In this document: positions 44,600 through 56,662 of the stretch, one piece after another
Position numbering within the stretch: position 1 is the stretch's first letter
Layout: each line of letters opens with the position of its first letter
Position numbers and translations under genes: made by a program
From: Boletus sp. NGJ
Lineage: Eukaryota > Basidiomycota > Agaricomycetes > Boletales > Boletaceae
DNA: 64,000 nucleotides
Assembly (NCBI GenBank): GCA_019096195.1
Contig: JAGTXK010000118.1
Coordinates: 1 to 64,000 of the forward strand
Reading direction: 5' to 3'
Notes under the pieces: generated by a model
Database searches by the model: none
Told to the model about the DNA's origin: nothing
The model's input: the letters and a program-made list of their open reading frames with translations, nothing else

Positions 44600-45300
44600 C
44601 GTCGAACTATGTTAACCTGCCGTACTATTTGGACTTGAACTTCCAGTTATTGGGTTCCAGGGCTATGCGAGCTGGTATGTTGGACGCCTTTCACTTCCAC
44701 CTCATCTCCGCCCACCGTGATTTCGCGCATCACGGCGCTCGTCGCGCTCTCCGTGATTTTCAGCGGATCGCGGGCCATCTCAATTGGGCATCCAGTATCT
44801 ACTACCTGATACTTCGTCCAGGTCCCATGCAAGTACCTCAGGAAAGCTGGAACAGCGAGCTCTCATCTGGATTAATAGGGATGTTGAGCGGGACTCCGGC
44901 TTCAAAAGGTTGCGGAGCACCTCATTTCTTCCGATGGAACTTATTCTCCGGTCGGAATTCTAGTACTTCCATCAACTTCTTCACTCTCGCCCGCGTATAT
45001 TGCGACGCGAGCTCAATCGATCTTGTTATTGTTTTCCAGATGAGCCCCAACCGCGGTCACCAATTTCCTCTCACCGATTCAGATCTCGAGCCCCCTAACA
45101 CCAAAAATTTCAGACTGTCCTCGCAGGTTTCCTAGCTGTGTGACAGAATTTCTATGGCCGGTCAACTGGCCGTCTTCACTGATAATAATATGAATACGGT
45201 TCAGCTGTTCAACTCCCTCGCTGCTCTCCCATCTATGAACTGGATGCTCATTCGGGCTGCTGATGCCTTGCTTGCCCATAGGAATCCGTGTTTGAGCCTG
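44600..45300 (+). mobile_element. Fossil retroelement fragment (RT/RNase H part)
   Basis: Plus-strand relic of a reverse-transcribing element. Short stretches recall the region after the reverse transcriptase and the RNase H-like part of fungal tyrosine-recombinase (DIRS/Ngaro-type) or LTR-type elements: LRDFQRIAGHLNWA, VYCDASSIDL and LFNSLAALPSMNWMLIRA. It is partial and broken, with no terminal repeats or flanking duplication seen, and looks old. The right edge is unclear and might reach about 45690. Confidence 0.55.
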
Positions 45301-45836
45301 ACCTTTATCAAATTTTTTTTTTCAAGCCAGTGATGCCTTCAAGTTATTTCCCATTCACCCTCAGTTTTGGCTTTGTCAATCGGGAACCCTCCAACGCGCG
45401 CCTGGTCTCCTCGCACACTTTAATTACCGCTTTCTGCCTTCTTCCTTTGCAGGGCACTTGCTGCGTGCGAGTGGTGCAATCTCGTTCGCTGCCGCCCGTG
45501 TCCTTCCGTCTCGAATTTAGCAATTGGTCGGTGAACGTTCCAACAGGGAGCGCAACATCCGCAAACACCCGACCCTCTTGCAGGCACCTCTGTTTCACGC
45601 GCGGCCTATATAATTATACACGAGCCACCCTTCGCCGCGGTACCATGGTACGCTCGCTCATAACACACATTGATAGGGTTCTCCCGCGTCCTAATGCCTA
45701 GCAATAGGCTCAGATTTTTCACGTTGTAATTATATTTCCGAGTTCTCGCTCTCGAGAGCTTGATTTGGTTAGCTATTCTTTGTTCTCGAAGTGTCCGACG
45801 TCAATTAGAATTAGATACAAAAAGATAGAAATATTA
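45301..45836. other. Intergenic, possible fossil tail
   Basis: Between the retroelement relic and the stop of the 2OG oxygenase gene. AT-rich after 45690. It may contain further relic sequence; no gene is seen. Confidence 0.4.
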
Positions 45837-48800
45837 TCAAGCAGATCCAATGCAACGCGCAGTTGCAGCAATACGAAAGTTCATCGGAACGACCGCATGC
45901 CTGTTTGTAAATCAGCAACATGACCGGCTTGTGTGTCAAACTCCTCACTCATAATACTTCTGCACCCCTTCGCCTTCCATAATCAACACATCTCCCTGAC
46001 AGTGCAGTATGCAACTGAGCAACAGGTATCACGTATAAACCTGTTATTGACACTCACATGACGGAGAACCAGGGTCAATGCATAAGTGCTTTTGCTCTTC
46101 GGATTTTCCATGGTCACATGTGGGCGGAAATGCATCAATGCTGCAGACCCCAGGGAAAGAGACGCGACGGTCGGTCCTAACCCCTTTTCGTTGTCACTAT
46201 GGAACTGAGCATAGCTCAGCAGGTCTACAGTCACATCGGATTAGGTAATACTCACAGACATTTTCTGTCGTTCCATATACGCCGCGCTGAGAACCTCGTT
46301 GAACGGGATATTAGTGTGTAGCGCAAGGGTAGATCGTTCCTTGATCAACGCCAAGGCTCGTTGGACGCAGTCAGGCGCCTCGCAAAAAGGGACCGTCTGT
46401 CCCGACCCACCAACATACTAAAGCAGGGATCAACAAGCTTGGGTGGGTCGTATTCAATTGGGCATACCTGGTATGGCTCACCAGCTGAAATAAGAATCAC
46501 ATTACCAATTAGATTACGTCTGTAGAGGGGAGAGTGCTTACAATTCTGCGAGAAGTAGTTGGTGAGTAACAGACCACGTGCTGACCAAACCACGTCAATT
46601 CGCATCAACGTAGCTGATTTGAACCGGAATACCTCTGTGCTATGGCAAACATTAGGTAATAGTGTAACAGAAGTTTGGTGCACCTACGTTTCGCAATGGA
46701 TATCGACGAAGCTTCAGCTCACCAGTAGAAGCTTGTTGTTGATACAATTGGAAGATGTTATCGGCATCTCCATTCGACAACGGTGTGCCGAGAATGAGGT
46801 GGATTTTACCTCTAACCAGATGAATTACTACCAGTTACGGAAGATAGCAACGGCGATACCTACCTGTCGCGAGGCAGGATGAACGTAAGGCGGTTGGTAA
46901 ATCCTTTGTGGGGCCCAAGGTTAATTGGTTCGAGACGGGCAGCGATAATGCCTATGGAACGTAAGTGAACGCGAAATAGCAGCTGTGGGGTACTAGGTTA
47001 CCTGAGTCTTTCCCGATTTGCGAATGCAAAAATACTTTCGAGGGACGCTGGTGCCAGAACTCCTTCGGGGAGCGTGTCCTGCCGTTGACTACATGCTTAA
47101 GCTGACCCACCAACCTCTGTATCAGCGGTTCATGGAAACTGCATGACTACTTACTTGGCAATTAGGACATTCCCAGTACTCCCATTTAAACCTGTCCATT
47201 TACGTCAGACTTGCCAATAGATTTTGCTATCAAACTCACCTGCATGAGAGGCGACCACAATCTGTGCAATGCCAACCCTTGCTAAAAGCGTACGTGGTCG
47301 TAACTCCACCTGACGTTTTGACCACTCTGGTCGGTGTTAGATTCGGCAACCTTTCGAATTTTTGCGGTAACAGGCTTAAGAACTCCTCGCGGTGATCTAG
47401 CTGCTTCGGGTCTTCGCCGTTGATACTCCAAAACATGTTGCAGTGAGGATTCAGGCACATCCAGCCTTGTTTGTAAATAAACGGACTCTGCTCTTGACAG
47501 TTTTCGCATTGGATACTTGGATCTCTACCAGTATTTGCGGGATATGGCGAGCCTTCCGTGAGACATATCGTTGAATTTGAGATGGGCATTGGCGGGTCGG
47601 ATGTTGCATCCTTCATCTCCCGTTGCGGTGCCCACCAGGGATCATCTTGACCCTCGCACCATTGAAACGCGAATTTCCACCGGACAATACGTCCTGATTC
47701 ATCACGGGTGGGTTGGCACTCCGCTAGTTATTGGTTAGATCAGGTTAACTGACAGTGTGTTAAAAACTTACCCCATGCGTGAGATATCCAATAAAAACCA
47801 AGCACAACGTAGGTATAATTGGCCGAGGCGAGATCATAAGGAAAGAGTGCGTATCTATCATCAGCAAGAAGCGCGATAGGCCGTCGGTCCTTGCATGTCT
47901 TCAGTAAAGCGCGGACTGACTTATCCGATGCTTCCTGATCCTGATCTGTCTGATAGCGCTTGGGTCCTCTACGAGAGTCGAGTATTGATTCGGATTTGCC
48001 ACCCCTGTCCTGGAGGTTCAGTTCACTCAGGCGCGGTGGGCATAAGTCAAACGAACCCGTGCGAAATAATTACTTTTCCATCGTGGTGAAATACGTCCCG
48101 ACTGCAATAGTTCAGAAATCTAAAACGATGCTGACAAGAATTACGCACCTCGAAGCATATGCCCCAAGGAGATAACCCTTAACAATGCCATCCTTTGAGT
48201 ACACGCCGCTATGATAACAACGAAAATATTCAAAGGACTCGCAGACCTCTTGGCGAGACTTCTCGATGGTCAGTTGCTAAACAAAACTCGTAATACAGCA
48301 ACTCACCTGAGCCCATATACGCGGAGGGGCTGGGACGGGAGGCTTAGGTATGACCACTGAGGGTGCCGAAGTCGCTGAAGTAACCTGAATGTCGTTTTCT
48401 TCATCTTGATCGAGCCCATCGAGGTCGTCGCATTCTGCGTCGTGTCCCTCGTCTTGAGTCCAGTCTTGTATGTCCGGCCGAACTCCCTCCCGTAGCATAG
48501 CTAGTGCATTGCTTGCCACATCTCGCAAAAGTTGGTCAAGAGATGGGGCTCCACATGGAACATCACGGACGGCTGTGTCTTGGTCCGCGACTGGCACTAA
48601 ACGCCTGTCACATACTTTCTGGGGAAGGCGCCTTGACGATCTGACGTCTGGGCCAAGAGATTCGTGAGAGTCAGCCAACGCTTTTTTATGGGACACCACG
48701 AATCCCGTTTCGAATTCAGGTCGAGTACGCTTCCTTCGCGCTGTTGATTTCGCATGGATATTTTCCTGGGTCAACGGAGGACCAGTAGAAAGGGGTCCTT

Positions 48801-50125
48801 GGATTGTAGGTTCTTTCGCCTGTAAGTCGTGTGTGGACTTGGATCCCTCTCTTGGTTCGCCATCCAGAGCTGACATGGATGCTCGACGAAATCGCTCGGT
48901 TGCGCGGGTTTGAGGGTCTCGAACCGATTTTACCTTCCGCAATCTTTTGGAGTTGGAAGATAGTTGAGTGGAGAAGTTCAAATTGCTTGCTTCGTCGGGC
49001 TTGCGGCCGTTGGGCGGGAATCCGGCGTCGCGCCTACCCTTAATATTGGGAGGGGGGTCGGATTCGTCGGACCGGAAGCTTGTCAGGGTTGACCGTGGCT
49101 GAGAGATCCCAGTGTCTTCACGGTGCTGCTTGTTTGTTTTGGGTCTGTGGTTTTTCTTGTCCACCTGGTTTTTGACCGCAAGCAAGTCATGTGGTTGGCG
49201 ACTAGTAGGATTGGGTGCAATCCGTTTTGGCCGGCGAGACATAGAGTTCGCAACAGTGGCTGCACGAGTCTTGGGCAGCTCCTTGTCGTCTTCAGATGCA
49301 TCAGAAGGTGAGATGACTGGGGGTTTCTGAGAGCTAGCTTTGCGTTTCTTCTCCTTTTTGGACGTTGAACGTTTAATTGGGTCCGCAGCCGTGACGGACT
49401 GCCGTGCACCAGTGGCGAGGAGCGTATCATTTGCTGAGGTACCTATTGTAGAATGGGACCCACACCCTGAACCCGAACTTATCGCATTGTCTCCTGTCAA
49501 CTCTGGTGACTGAGATCCGAACACGTCCGTCACTTTAAAACGAGCCAGACCTGTATCGGGATGCTGGACGCCACCCTCAAATTGGCGACGAACTTTCTTT
49601 GCGCCGGATATTTTATGCGGACGAGAAGAGCGTTGGCTGTCGTGACCTTTACCTCTACCCTCACCACCAGAGCGCTGAGTATTTGCATCACGGTTTTTGA
49701 GCTTGATGGCACCAATGCCCCTCCTGAGGATTCGGGCTTGACAGCTGCGGGCGTCGGTGCTTCCATGTCGTCGCCCTTTGGATAACTGAACCTGGTACTC
49801 GAGGAAGGCCTTGTACAGCTCTTTGCCTCCATCCATGGCCTCCAAAGAATTTTCATTCGAGAAAACTTCCTTGAATAACAAGCATGCCCATGTCTTGGTT
49901 GCCGCAACCGCCTACAGTAAGAAAGAGTGTCAGGATTTGCGATCCCAGGGACATGTTGCGAGTACGTACTCGAGCATCCCGCTGCATGGCCTCGACAAAG
50001 CTAGAGACTACACGGTTGATCTCCGAACGTCCTGGACCAATCGCGGTTTCATACAGGGTGACATGACTGAGAAGGGGTTCGTGGTTCAAGAGGGATGGAT
50101 CGTCAACGCTCTCGGGCAGATTCAT
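45837..50125 (-). CDS. Zinc-binding AlkB-like 2OG-Fe(II) oxygenase
   Basis: Large protein, over 1000 residues, with a C-terminal 2-oxoglutarate/Fe(II) oxygenase domain of AlkB-like type. The ATG at 50125-50123 starts MNLPESVDDPSLLNHEPLLS; an intron joins AVAATKTWACLLFKEVFSNE. A long Lys/Arg/Ser-rich disordered region (48280-49800) follows, then a conserved block ALFPYDLASANYTYVVLGFYW. Two cysteine clusters, CENCQEQSPF..CLNPHCNMFW and WHCTDCGRLSCRFKWEYWEC plus CPNC-like, look zinc-binding. The oxygenase part reads MSFHSDNEKGLGPTVASLSL (His and Asp of HxD), LTLVLRHGDVLIMEG-like, YYEHAVVPMNFRIAATAR (distal His and 2OG Arg). The last exon, after an intron near 45890-45945, ends ARCIGSA with TGA at 45839-45837. 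The substrate (nucleic acid or protein) is unknown; the basic region hints at a nuclear role. Confidence 0.78.
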
Positions 50126-50338
50126 GGGAACCAAAGTCGACTGTTACGAGCCCAGCACACGAAAGTACGCGTTTACCGCCAGCGCGTTCAATGAAGAATG
50201 TGGATGATGTTAGACCTTTTAACTTTGGTTTGTCGGACATAAATTTCCCAACCGAGTCCACGTGGCATCTCAGGCTCAAGAGACTATCCATGTTGGCTAT
50301 GTGTAAAGTGAACTCTAAGTTGCGACAACGAATGGAAT

Positions 50339-50970
50339 TTATTTCGAGCTTAGAGCGTGCTGAAGTGCCTCGTAAACGTCGGCCTCTATCCGAGCCTCCA
50401 GCCTGTCCTCCTCTGACCCATTACCAGCGGCGACCCTCAGTGCTTCCTGTAGGTTGGTACGGACCGCCTTGTAACCAAACGTCAGTCAAGTAGGACATTC
50501 CCAGTAAGAACACCAGACCTCGGGTGAGAAAGACTCGAGTGGGGAACCCTCGACCACGTTAATTGTCAATTTGTTACCAGGGTGAACGTTTGCGAAACCA
50601 CCAGAGACTGTGGAGGATTTAGGAACGACACCGTGTAGACTGTCATACTACCCACCAAACCACTTTTTCGATGTGTTTCCGGACTCGATCACCTCCACGA
50701 CACCAGGACGGAGGGGTTCAATAGAAGGAACGTGGTTTGCAAGAATGCCCATGTCTCCAGATGCAGCCGAAATATTTACTTGGACGACATCTGCGGAAGT
50801 GAAGATGGCCTGGCAGGAACTGTCAGGGACGCAGGTGCAAGCAAGTGGTGACGAACCTGGTGGGGAAGGACAAGTGAGAGCTTGATTTTATCGGCAACCT
50901 CAGCGTAGCCACGTCTCTGCAAGGATGGTGCGCGTTTGGCGGCGGAGGAAATCAAACGCAACGCAGACAT
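50339..50970 (-). CDS. ATP16: F1F0 ATP synthase subunit delta, mitochondrial
   Basis: Delta subunit of the F1 central stalk (bacterial epsilon homologue), in the mitochondrial matrix. The ATG at 50970-50968 opens the presequence MSALRLISSAAKRAPSLQRR, then GYAEVADKIKLSLVLPHQ. An intron leads to IFTSADVVQVNISAASGDMG and ILANHVPSIEPLRPGVVEVI, the diagnostic beta-sandwich sequence, and WFVVSGGFANVHPGNKLTI. The C-terminal helices end EARIEAEVYEALQHALSSK with TAA at 50341-50339. About 160 residues, normal for the family. It sits head-to-tail between the 2OG oxygenase and GSH1 genes with short gaps of about 210 and 160 nt. Confidence 0.92.
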
Positions 50971-51130
50971 TGTTCGTGGTGACCGTACTAATTGAATTCG
51001 AGCGTTGGACTTGCACTCATCGGACAAAGCCGGTTAATATATCATGTGACCATCTCGTCTGCTTATTTCCACAGAGGTACTTTACACCATTGGTATGTAC
51101 ACGACCATGTCCTTAGAAAAAATACCTCAA

Positions 51131-53882
51131 TCATGGCTCAAACTTCGATTCATGCAGTCCATTGACTGGCGATCGGGAGTAGTCTTGGGGCAGAAGCTGC
51201 GGAATACGCAAAACGCCCCTCTCACTGGAAACGAGCTGTCAGGAAATTCTGATGCCTCCTTTTTGCGTGAGATACGTACATCTCGTCGACCGCAACCATG
51301 AGGTCGTAATTAATCTCCTGGCTGACCACCGAGTCGAATTTGTAGGAAGGGTGAGATCGAACAAAATCTCGCATCCACCTTGCAGTCGTTAGCAGAGAGC
51401 CTGGTGCACCTCAGGATCACAGAAACCGAAAATATATTATAAGCACGAACCATTTGCACGACGGCGGACCAGATCAACATATTTGTTAATCTGCCGTCTC
51501 TCAGATGGATTCACATCGAGCGTTTCAAGGTATGCCTCAACAAGTCCGAGTAGCCCAGGAAACGTAGCACCCTGTGTGATAACTGGGAAATTCGTACGAC
51601 AGTCCAAGTGCATTCAACACCAACCTTCCCGTTGAAGATCTCCTCCATCGACATTTCCTCGTATTCGTCGACGACGGACGTTTCTACGAGCTCAGGCGGA
51701 GGGGGGACGCGGGGGAAACAGTTCCGCAACTTGCGTTCCTTTGGGGGCAAATCATTCTGCCATTCGACAGGAGAAGAAGATCCAGACGACGACGGGGTGC
51801 TCATCGTGGGTGATATGTAGCCTGGTGGCAACACATTTTTGCGGAAGAAGAATTTGCCAGCACCAACGGCGTCTCGCTTTTGCGCCCTTTCCATATTCTC
51901 GTCGACCTTGTGAAGAATTAAAACAAAATGACAAGAAACAGTGACAACACACCTTAGAGATAGGAATGTAAAAATTCAAGTTGAAAGCAAGGATGGCTCT
52001 AGATAAGAGTACAATGAAAACAGCAAATGCAGCGTTCTCAAAGTCGGTCAGCTGTACTTCCATACTGCGGAACTCGACTCGCCAACCAATGGGGGATTTG
52101 GGTGGCGGTGGTTTGAAGCGGAGAGTTTGCCAATTGGTAGATTGGAGGTTCTTGCCAACGGTATTGACTTTGAGTATCACAGAGGAAGCGCAGCACTCAC
52201 CTCAAAGTGATCATTACTAGTCTCGTCATCCTGGTTGATGGTTTCCGAAAAAATTACCAGAGGGTCGCGGATGAATATATGAGCGATGTGTTTGGATAGC
52301 AATTCATCAATGCCTTTGGACAAACGTGATAATTAGGATTCAGAAAGAAATTCCATTATTCTATACGTACCATGGTCGACGAGGCGAGTATATACTTCTT
52401 GGTCGTAAGGGACATCGGTGTCATTGTATGCTGGTTTATTGTTCCAATCTGTTGATAAATACAAGTCAACGCTGTCGTAGCGCGACTTTGGAACCACATA
52501 TTTATTCTCCTTTAATGGCTGTAGGACGGTGGGATCAGTCACAAAATCGACGTGGCAAGAAGCTAATTTATTCACTGCACGTCCGCGCTCCTCCGCAGTG
52601 CGGTCATCCACACTGCCGGCGATAACATTCCAGCGGCAGTCGACGTCGGAGAGATAACCACGCCAGATAGGACTAGCAGCGGTCAAGGCGAGCTGTTTGT
52701 GAATAAGCGAGGATATACATCTGGGCCTGGAATTCGCATACCATGATTGGGCCCACTGGGGTCAGGGCATCGTACATGCGCCTCGCTTCCTCAACATTGC
52801 AGCTCTGGAATGTGAGTTGCAAACAGCAGCAACCCATGCCAAAGCCCATCGCGTCCATATAAATATGATCTATTAAAGCTGCACCGTTTTTGGCCTCTGA
52901 ACGGTGAGGCAAGCTTCATCAGCCATCTTGAGCGCTTTTCGCGTGAGAAAAGCCTTACCCGGATCTTCTGCGTACAAAGAACGCTGCCATGGTATAGTGG
53001 GATCGACGAACGGCCTCGGCGTTCTCTGATCAATGAAAATAGGAAGATTGATTGCGACTTTGGAGCCTCTCCTGCTTCTAATGTTGGCAGTAAGGGTGCT
53101 GCGACACGATTAGAAGCTAATCGGGGGAGATAAGCAAAAGGGGGTACTGACGGGAAACGTGCATGTGGATTAGTGATCTCTTCTGGCAAAAATAGGCTGT
53201 GACTGGACTTTGCACTGTCAGGGCTGAAATAGGGATCGGTAAAGATACCGGGAGCACCCAGACGAGGGAAAGAAGTGAGTGTGATAGGTATTTCGTTTGG
53301 GTTGAGATGCCTCCTGGCGAGCAGACGTCTTGCATTGCATTTGAAATGAGGAAAGAGTACAAAGGAAGAGTGCGGAGTGCTCGCCTATAATGCATATTGG
53401 ACTCGACGGAGAGTAAATCTTGGATGGAACCTGTGTATGGAGATCCTGGAGTTGACTCCAACATGTATCTCCCATACTCGGGGTGAAAGGTAGGGATTGA
53501 GATTCTGAGGAGATTTGTCGGGGAGATGTATGCAGGAGAGAAATGGGGCTCACGAATCTGGGGTATCAGCCTCGAGGCCAGTGACGATTGTGTTGAGCTT
53601 GGCGAGAATCTCGGTCTGGCGGAGAGAGAGTTTGGCGTTTTTTGTCTCGTCATCAAAGGCGATGACCATGTACTCGATCTGAAGAAGCTGAGTGAGGAGG
53701 GGGAGCCAGCGGGGGAGCCAAGTGGGGGATACCTCGTCACCCCAGAGGAGCTCGTCTCCGTGCCTGTCCTTGACTCTGTCCCAGGTGTGGAGGAACTGTG
53801 TGATGCCGTGCTGCCTGACATGGGAGGCATGCTTTCTTGCCTCGTCCCATGTGAGTGGTGTCCCGAGATATAGAAGGCCCAT
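51131..53882 (-). CDS. GSH1: Glutamate-cysteine ligase
   Basis: First and rate-limiting enzyme of glutathione synthesis, joining glutamate and cysteine with ATP. The ATG at 53882-53880 starts [20 protein letters not shown], then [126 protein letters not shown] and [20 protein letters not shown]. All family blocks of the eukaryotic GCS catalytic subunit are present in order. A Ser-rich insert ([15 protein letters not shown]) lies near 51780. The last exons read [13 protein letters not shown] and, after a GTACGT..CCAG intron, [17 protein letters not shown], ending FEP with TGA at 51133-51131. Many short introns. Regulation is not visible. Confidence 0.95.
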
Positions 53883-54126
53883 GGCGTGTTAGCGGGGAAA
53901 CTACAAGAAATGCAAGGTTGATATACTTGTCAACCTGACGGGGATTCCAAGCATTCTTACTCATGCTGCACCAAATCCGACATGAGATTTGTAAGACCGA
54001 CGGAAACTTGGGCTTAGCGCGCTCCGTCTCTGCCAGGAAGAGGGCCATTTGCCGTCGCGGGCAGTTAGTTATGATCTATAATTTCTTTCCTCTTAGGGAC
54101 AAGTGTTACTAATAAATGCCGTTACT

Positions 54127-55869
54127 TTATCCGCTTCCCCCATTGGTAGTCCACTTGAGTATTATTTTCAGCGCAAGCAGAACGTGCTTCAGCGCGCGTG
54201 TCCATGCCTCCTCTTGGCTAAACTGCAACTTGACAGATGCCTCACCTATCTTGTCCTTGACTACGCTGATTAGACATCAGTCCCCCCGTTGCTCAGATTT
54301 CACTGACATCCCACTCACTGGTGTGGGAAATCGATACCTGCATCCTGAGACTTGACATAGTCCATCAACTGTTTCAGGCATTCCAGGAAAGCAACCATCG
54401 CAAAATCAAACCGGCGATTGTGCAATAGCCGACCAAAGTGGAGATCCCCCGAACCATATAATTCGTATGTGGCCTTATCACCGGTCGTCCGTTCAATTCG
54501 CGAAAAGGAACCCATTGGGACCAAACGGTAGCTGTGGATCCATATCAGTCTTGTTCTCCAATGGCACGATAACATACTTGTCAAACGTAAAGTCTACTTT
54601 CCGCCCAATGGTGTACAGTAGCAATAGTGTCTGTCCCCATGCCGCATTGATCTCGGGCCATTCCACCTGTACCACATCGAACAATTTGTTACAACAAGGT
54701 AGCAGAGACACTCACTGGAACGCCGGGGACGCGTCCCAGCCGTAGACCATTTATGGTCCCAAAGACTCCATCGTGGCCGATACAGAATGCATCGTTGTAG
54801 ACATTAGTACGTTCTAGTTTCTCGTACGTGGCATAGTCCGCGGCGTATGCAGCCCGCAACGACGAAAGAAGTGCGGTTTGACTGACAGAGACCAACTGAT
54901 GTTCATTGTGTGCACGCCAGAACCTGGCAAGTCGTCAATCACGTCGGGGAAAAATCGCCCTAGTGTATCGTAATCACTTACTCGTCTTCCTCCTCCTCCA
55001 ATGCTCTTTCCTCCAACTCCAAAGTGCGCAGCTCCTCACCGAGTTGCTCTCGCTCTCGCTCAGCTAGCCTCAGTTGTTCAATTGCGACACGTTCTTCTGC
55101 TTTCAAATTCTCGATCCTCCTTTCTGCTTCATCTCTACTCATATCATGGCTCTCACGTTCCCTCTCCTTCTTTAGTTCTCTTTCAAAGGCAGTATAACCC
55201 TCACGCTCCTTCCTAGTTTCGTCTAGCTGCCTTTGTAAGGAGGAAAGCAGAATCTGCGTGCACTCCGCGCAGAGCGGATGATCGATGTCAGCTCGGGTCG
55301 TCAGCAGATTAAAGAGGCGCATGGTGGAACGCAGATGGTGTGATATAGGCGTCGGGTTTGGTTGATCTGGTTCGGTCTGCGTGGGTACCGATGATGATGA
55401 TGGTGGAGATGGACCCTTTAGCATATTATTGTTGGGAGGAGAGGCGATCGGTCTGGGAGTAGCGTTGGGGGGCAGGGGGGATGGTATGCTGCGTATCACG
55501 CTGTCTTGCAGGAGCACAAAGGATTCGTTGGGAGCCGGGTAATTGCGTTGGGGTTGCTTCCCTTGCGCACGCGAAGACAGGGGTGGCGAAGCTCTCGCAC
55601 TGTCTGGATCCGTTGCATGCTGCCATGCGGCTTTGGATGCGGGAGGAGATGGGAGGTGGGCCAATTGTTCGGCCTCTGTCATATACCTCACACGTGTAGA
55701 GGGTGCAGGTGGAAGGGAAGCTGCAAGCATGTCATACTGAGACGGTGAAAGGTCTACAAGAGACGCGTCAAGCTGATATCCCGGATATCCTGAGTGGATG
55801 TCGACGTCTAGACAGAGCTAAAGTGCATACCTGCAGGGGTTCCTTGCACTGCTGACAGACATAACTCAT
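54127..55869 (-). CDS. ATG6: Beclin-1 / autophagy protein 6 (Vps30)
   Basis: Subunit of class III phosphatidylinositol 3-kinase complexes I and II, needed for autophagosome formation and endosomal sorting. The ATG at 55869-55867 gives [13 protein letters not shown] with the conserved N-terminal CxxC; an intron leads to [18 protein letters not shown] Pro/Ser-rich linker, [11 protein letters not shown] (BH3-like position), [20 protein letters not shown] and a strong coiled coil ([20 protein letters not shown]) follow. The evolutionarily conserved/BARA domain contains [74 protein letters not shown] and ends [16 protein letters not shown], with TAA at 54129-54127. Complete gene, several short introns. 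Together with ATG27 it makes two autophagy genes in this window, though 23 kb apart. Confidence 0.95.
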
Positions 55870-56662
55870 CGCGACCCGCTACGAGTGAGTACACCGTTCG
55901 TTGAAGTAGTAGCTCGGTCAAGTGCTGCAGGCGATGGGAGACTTGCACGTGCCCGCTTTCCAAGCACGGTTAGATACCCCCTGTCCAATTCAACCACCTG
56001 CGGTCGACCGGTCGGGACCGGGATTCAGAGATATCGCAGCAGGTGGCCAACGTCAAGGTTAGCCTTTACCCAACTCGCCTCTCAATCACAATTTCATGGC
56101 AAACTTATACCCATTGCGCTCACGCAACTTATAAGGTCACGTTCGTGCATTCGTCTTTCATTGATGACTTCACGACGACTCATGCAAAAAACGTGTGCTT
56201 TGATGAAGCGTTTTACGGCAAGCACGCACCACTTTTGTCATAGACGACTCTACCTTCCGTCTACCGCAGTCAAGTTGCATCAATGAACCCTCCCCTCGAT
56301 CCGTACCCTGCCCCTCTCCGTTCACGGACTTTTCTCTCTGAAGAAACATACGCACCTTTTCTTGGTCCTGCTACTCGAGGATTTCCCTTCTAGTTCTGGT
56401 TCAGATCCACCCTCATATCGTGTTGAAACCCCCTCCACCAGCCCGTCGCTGCGCCTGATGCGGCATTCCTTACATTTCCGTCCGCTGGAATGTAACGACT
56501 AATGTGACATCGACGATGCATGCCATGGCTATGCAAGCCCATATATAAGAAGCTCCGAATTCTAGTTGCTCAGCTCATATCCAGATCATCCCGGCTCCCC
56601 TAGCCATATCAACAGGCAAGCATCTTGTTATCAGTGTTCGTTCACCACCAGTCCATGCATAG
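55870..56662. other. Divergent intergenic region ATG6 / caspase-like
   Basis: About 790 nt between divergent starts. Open frames near 55885-56290 show no domain and are taken as non-coding. It holds a TATA box at 56542-56549. Confidence 0.5.
56542..56549 (+). promoter_or_regulatory. TATA box of the caspase-like gene
   Basis: TATATAAG about 120 nt upstream of the ATG at 56663, near the consensus sequence and spacing. Confidence 0.5.

Noticed and set aside
46559-46882. Plus-strand frame in the oxygenase gene
   Set aside because: Overlaps introns and exons of the minus-strand oxygenase; no domain.
48470-49430. Open frames opposite and within the 2OG oxygenase head region
   Set aside because: Shadow frames of a long low-complexity coding exon on the minus strand.
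55885-56286. Plus-strand open frames between ATG6 and the caspase-like gene
   Set aside because: No domain, no splice-consistent chain and overlapping frames of similar length. Better explained as promoter sequence.
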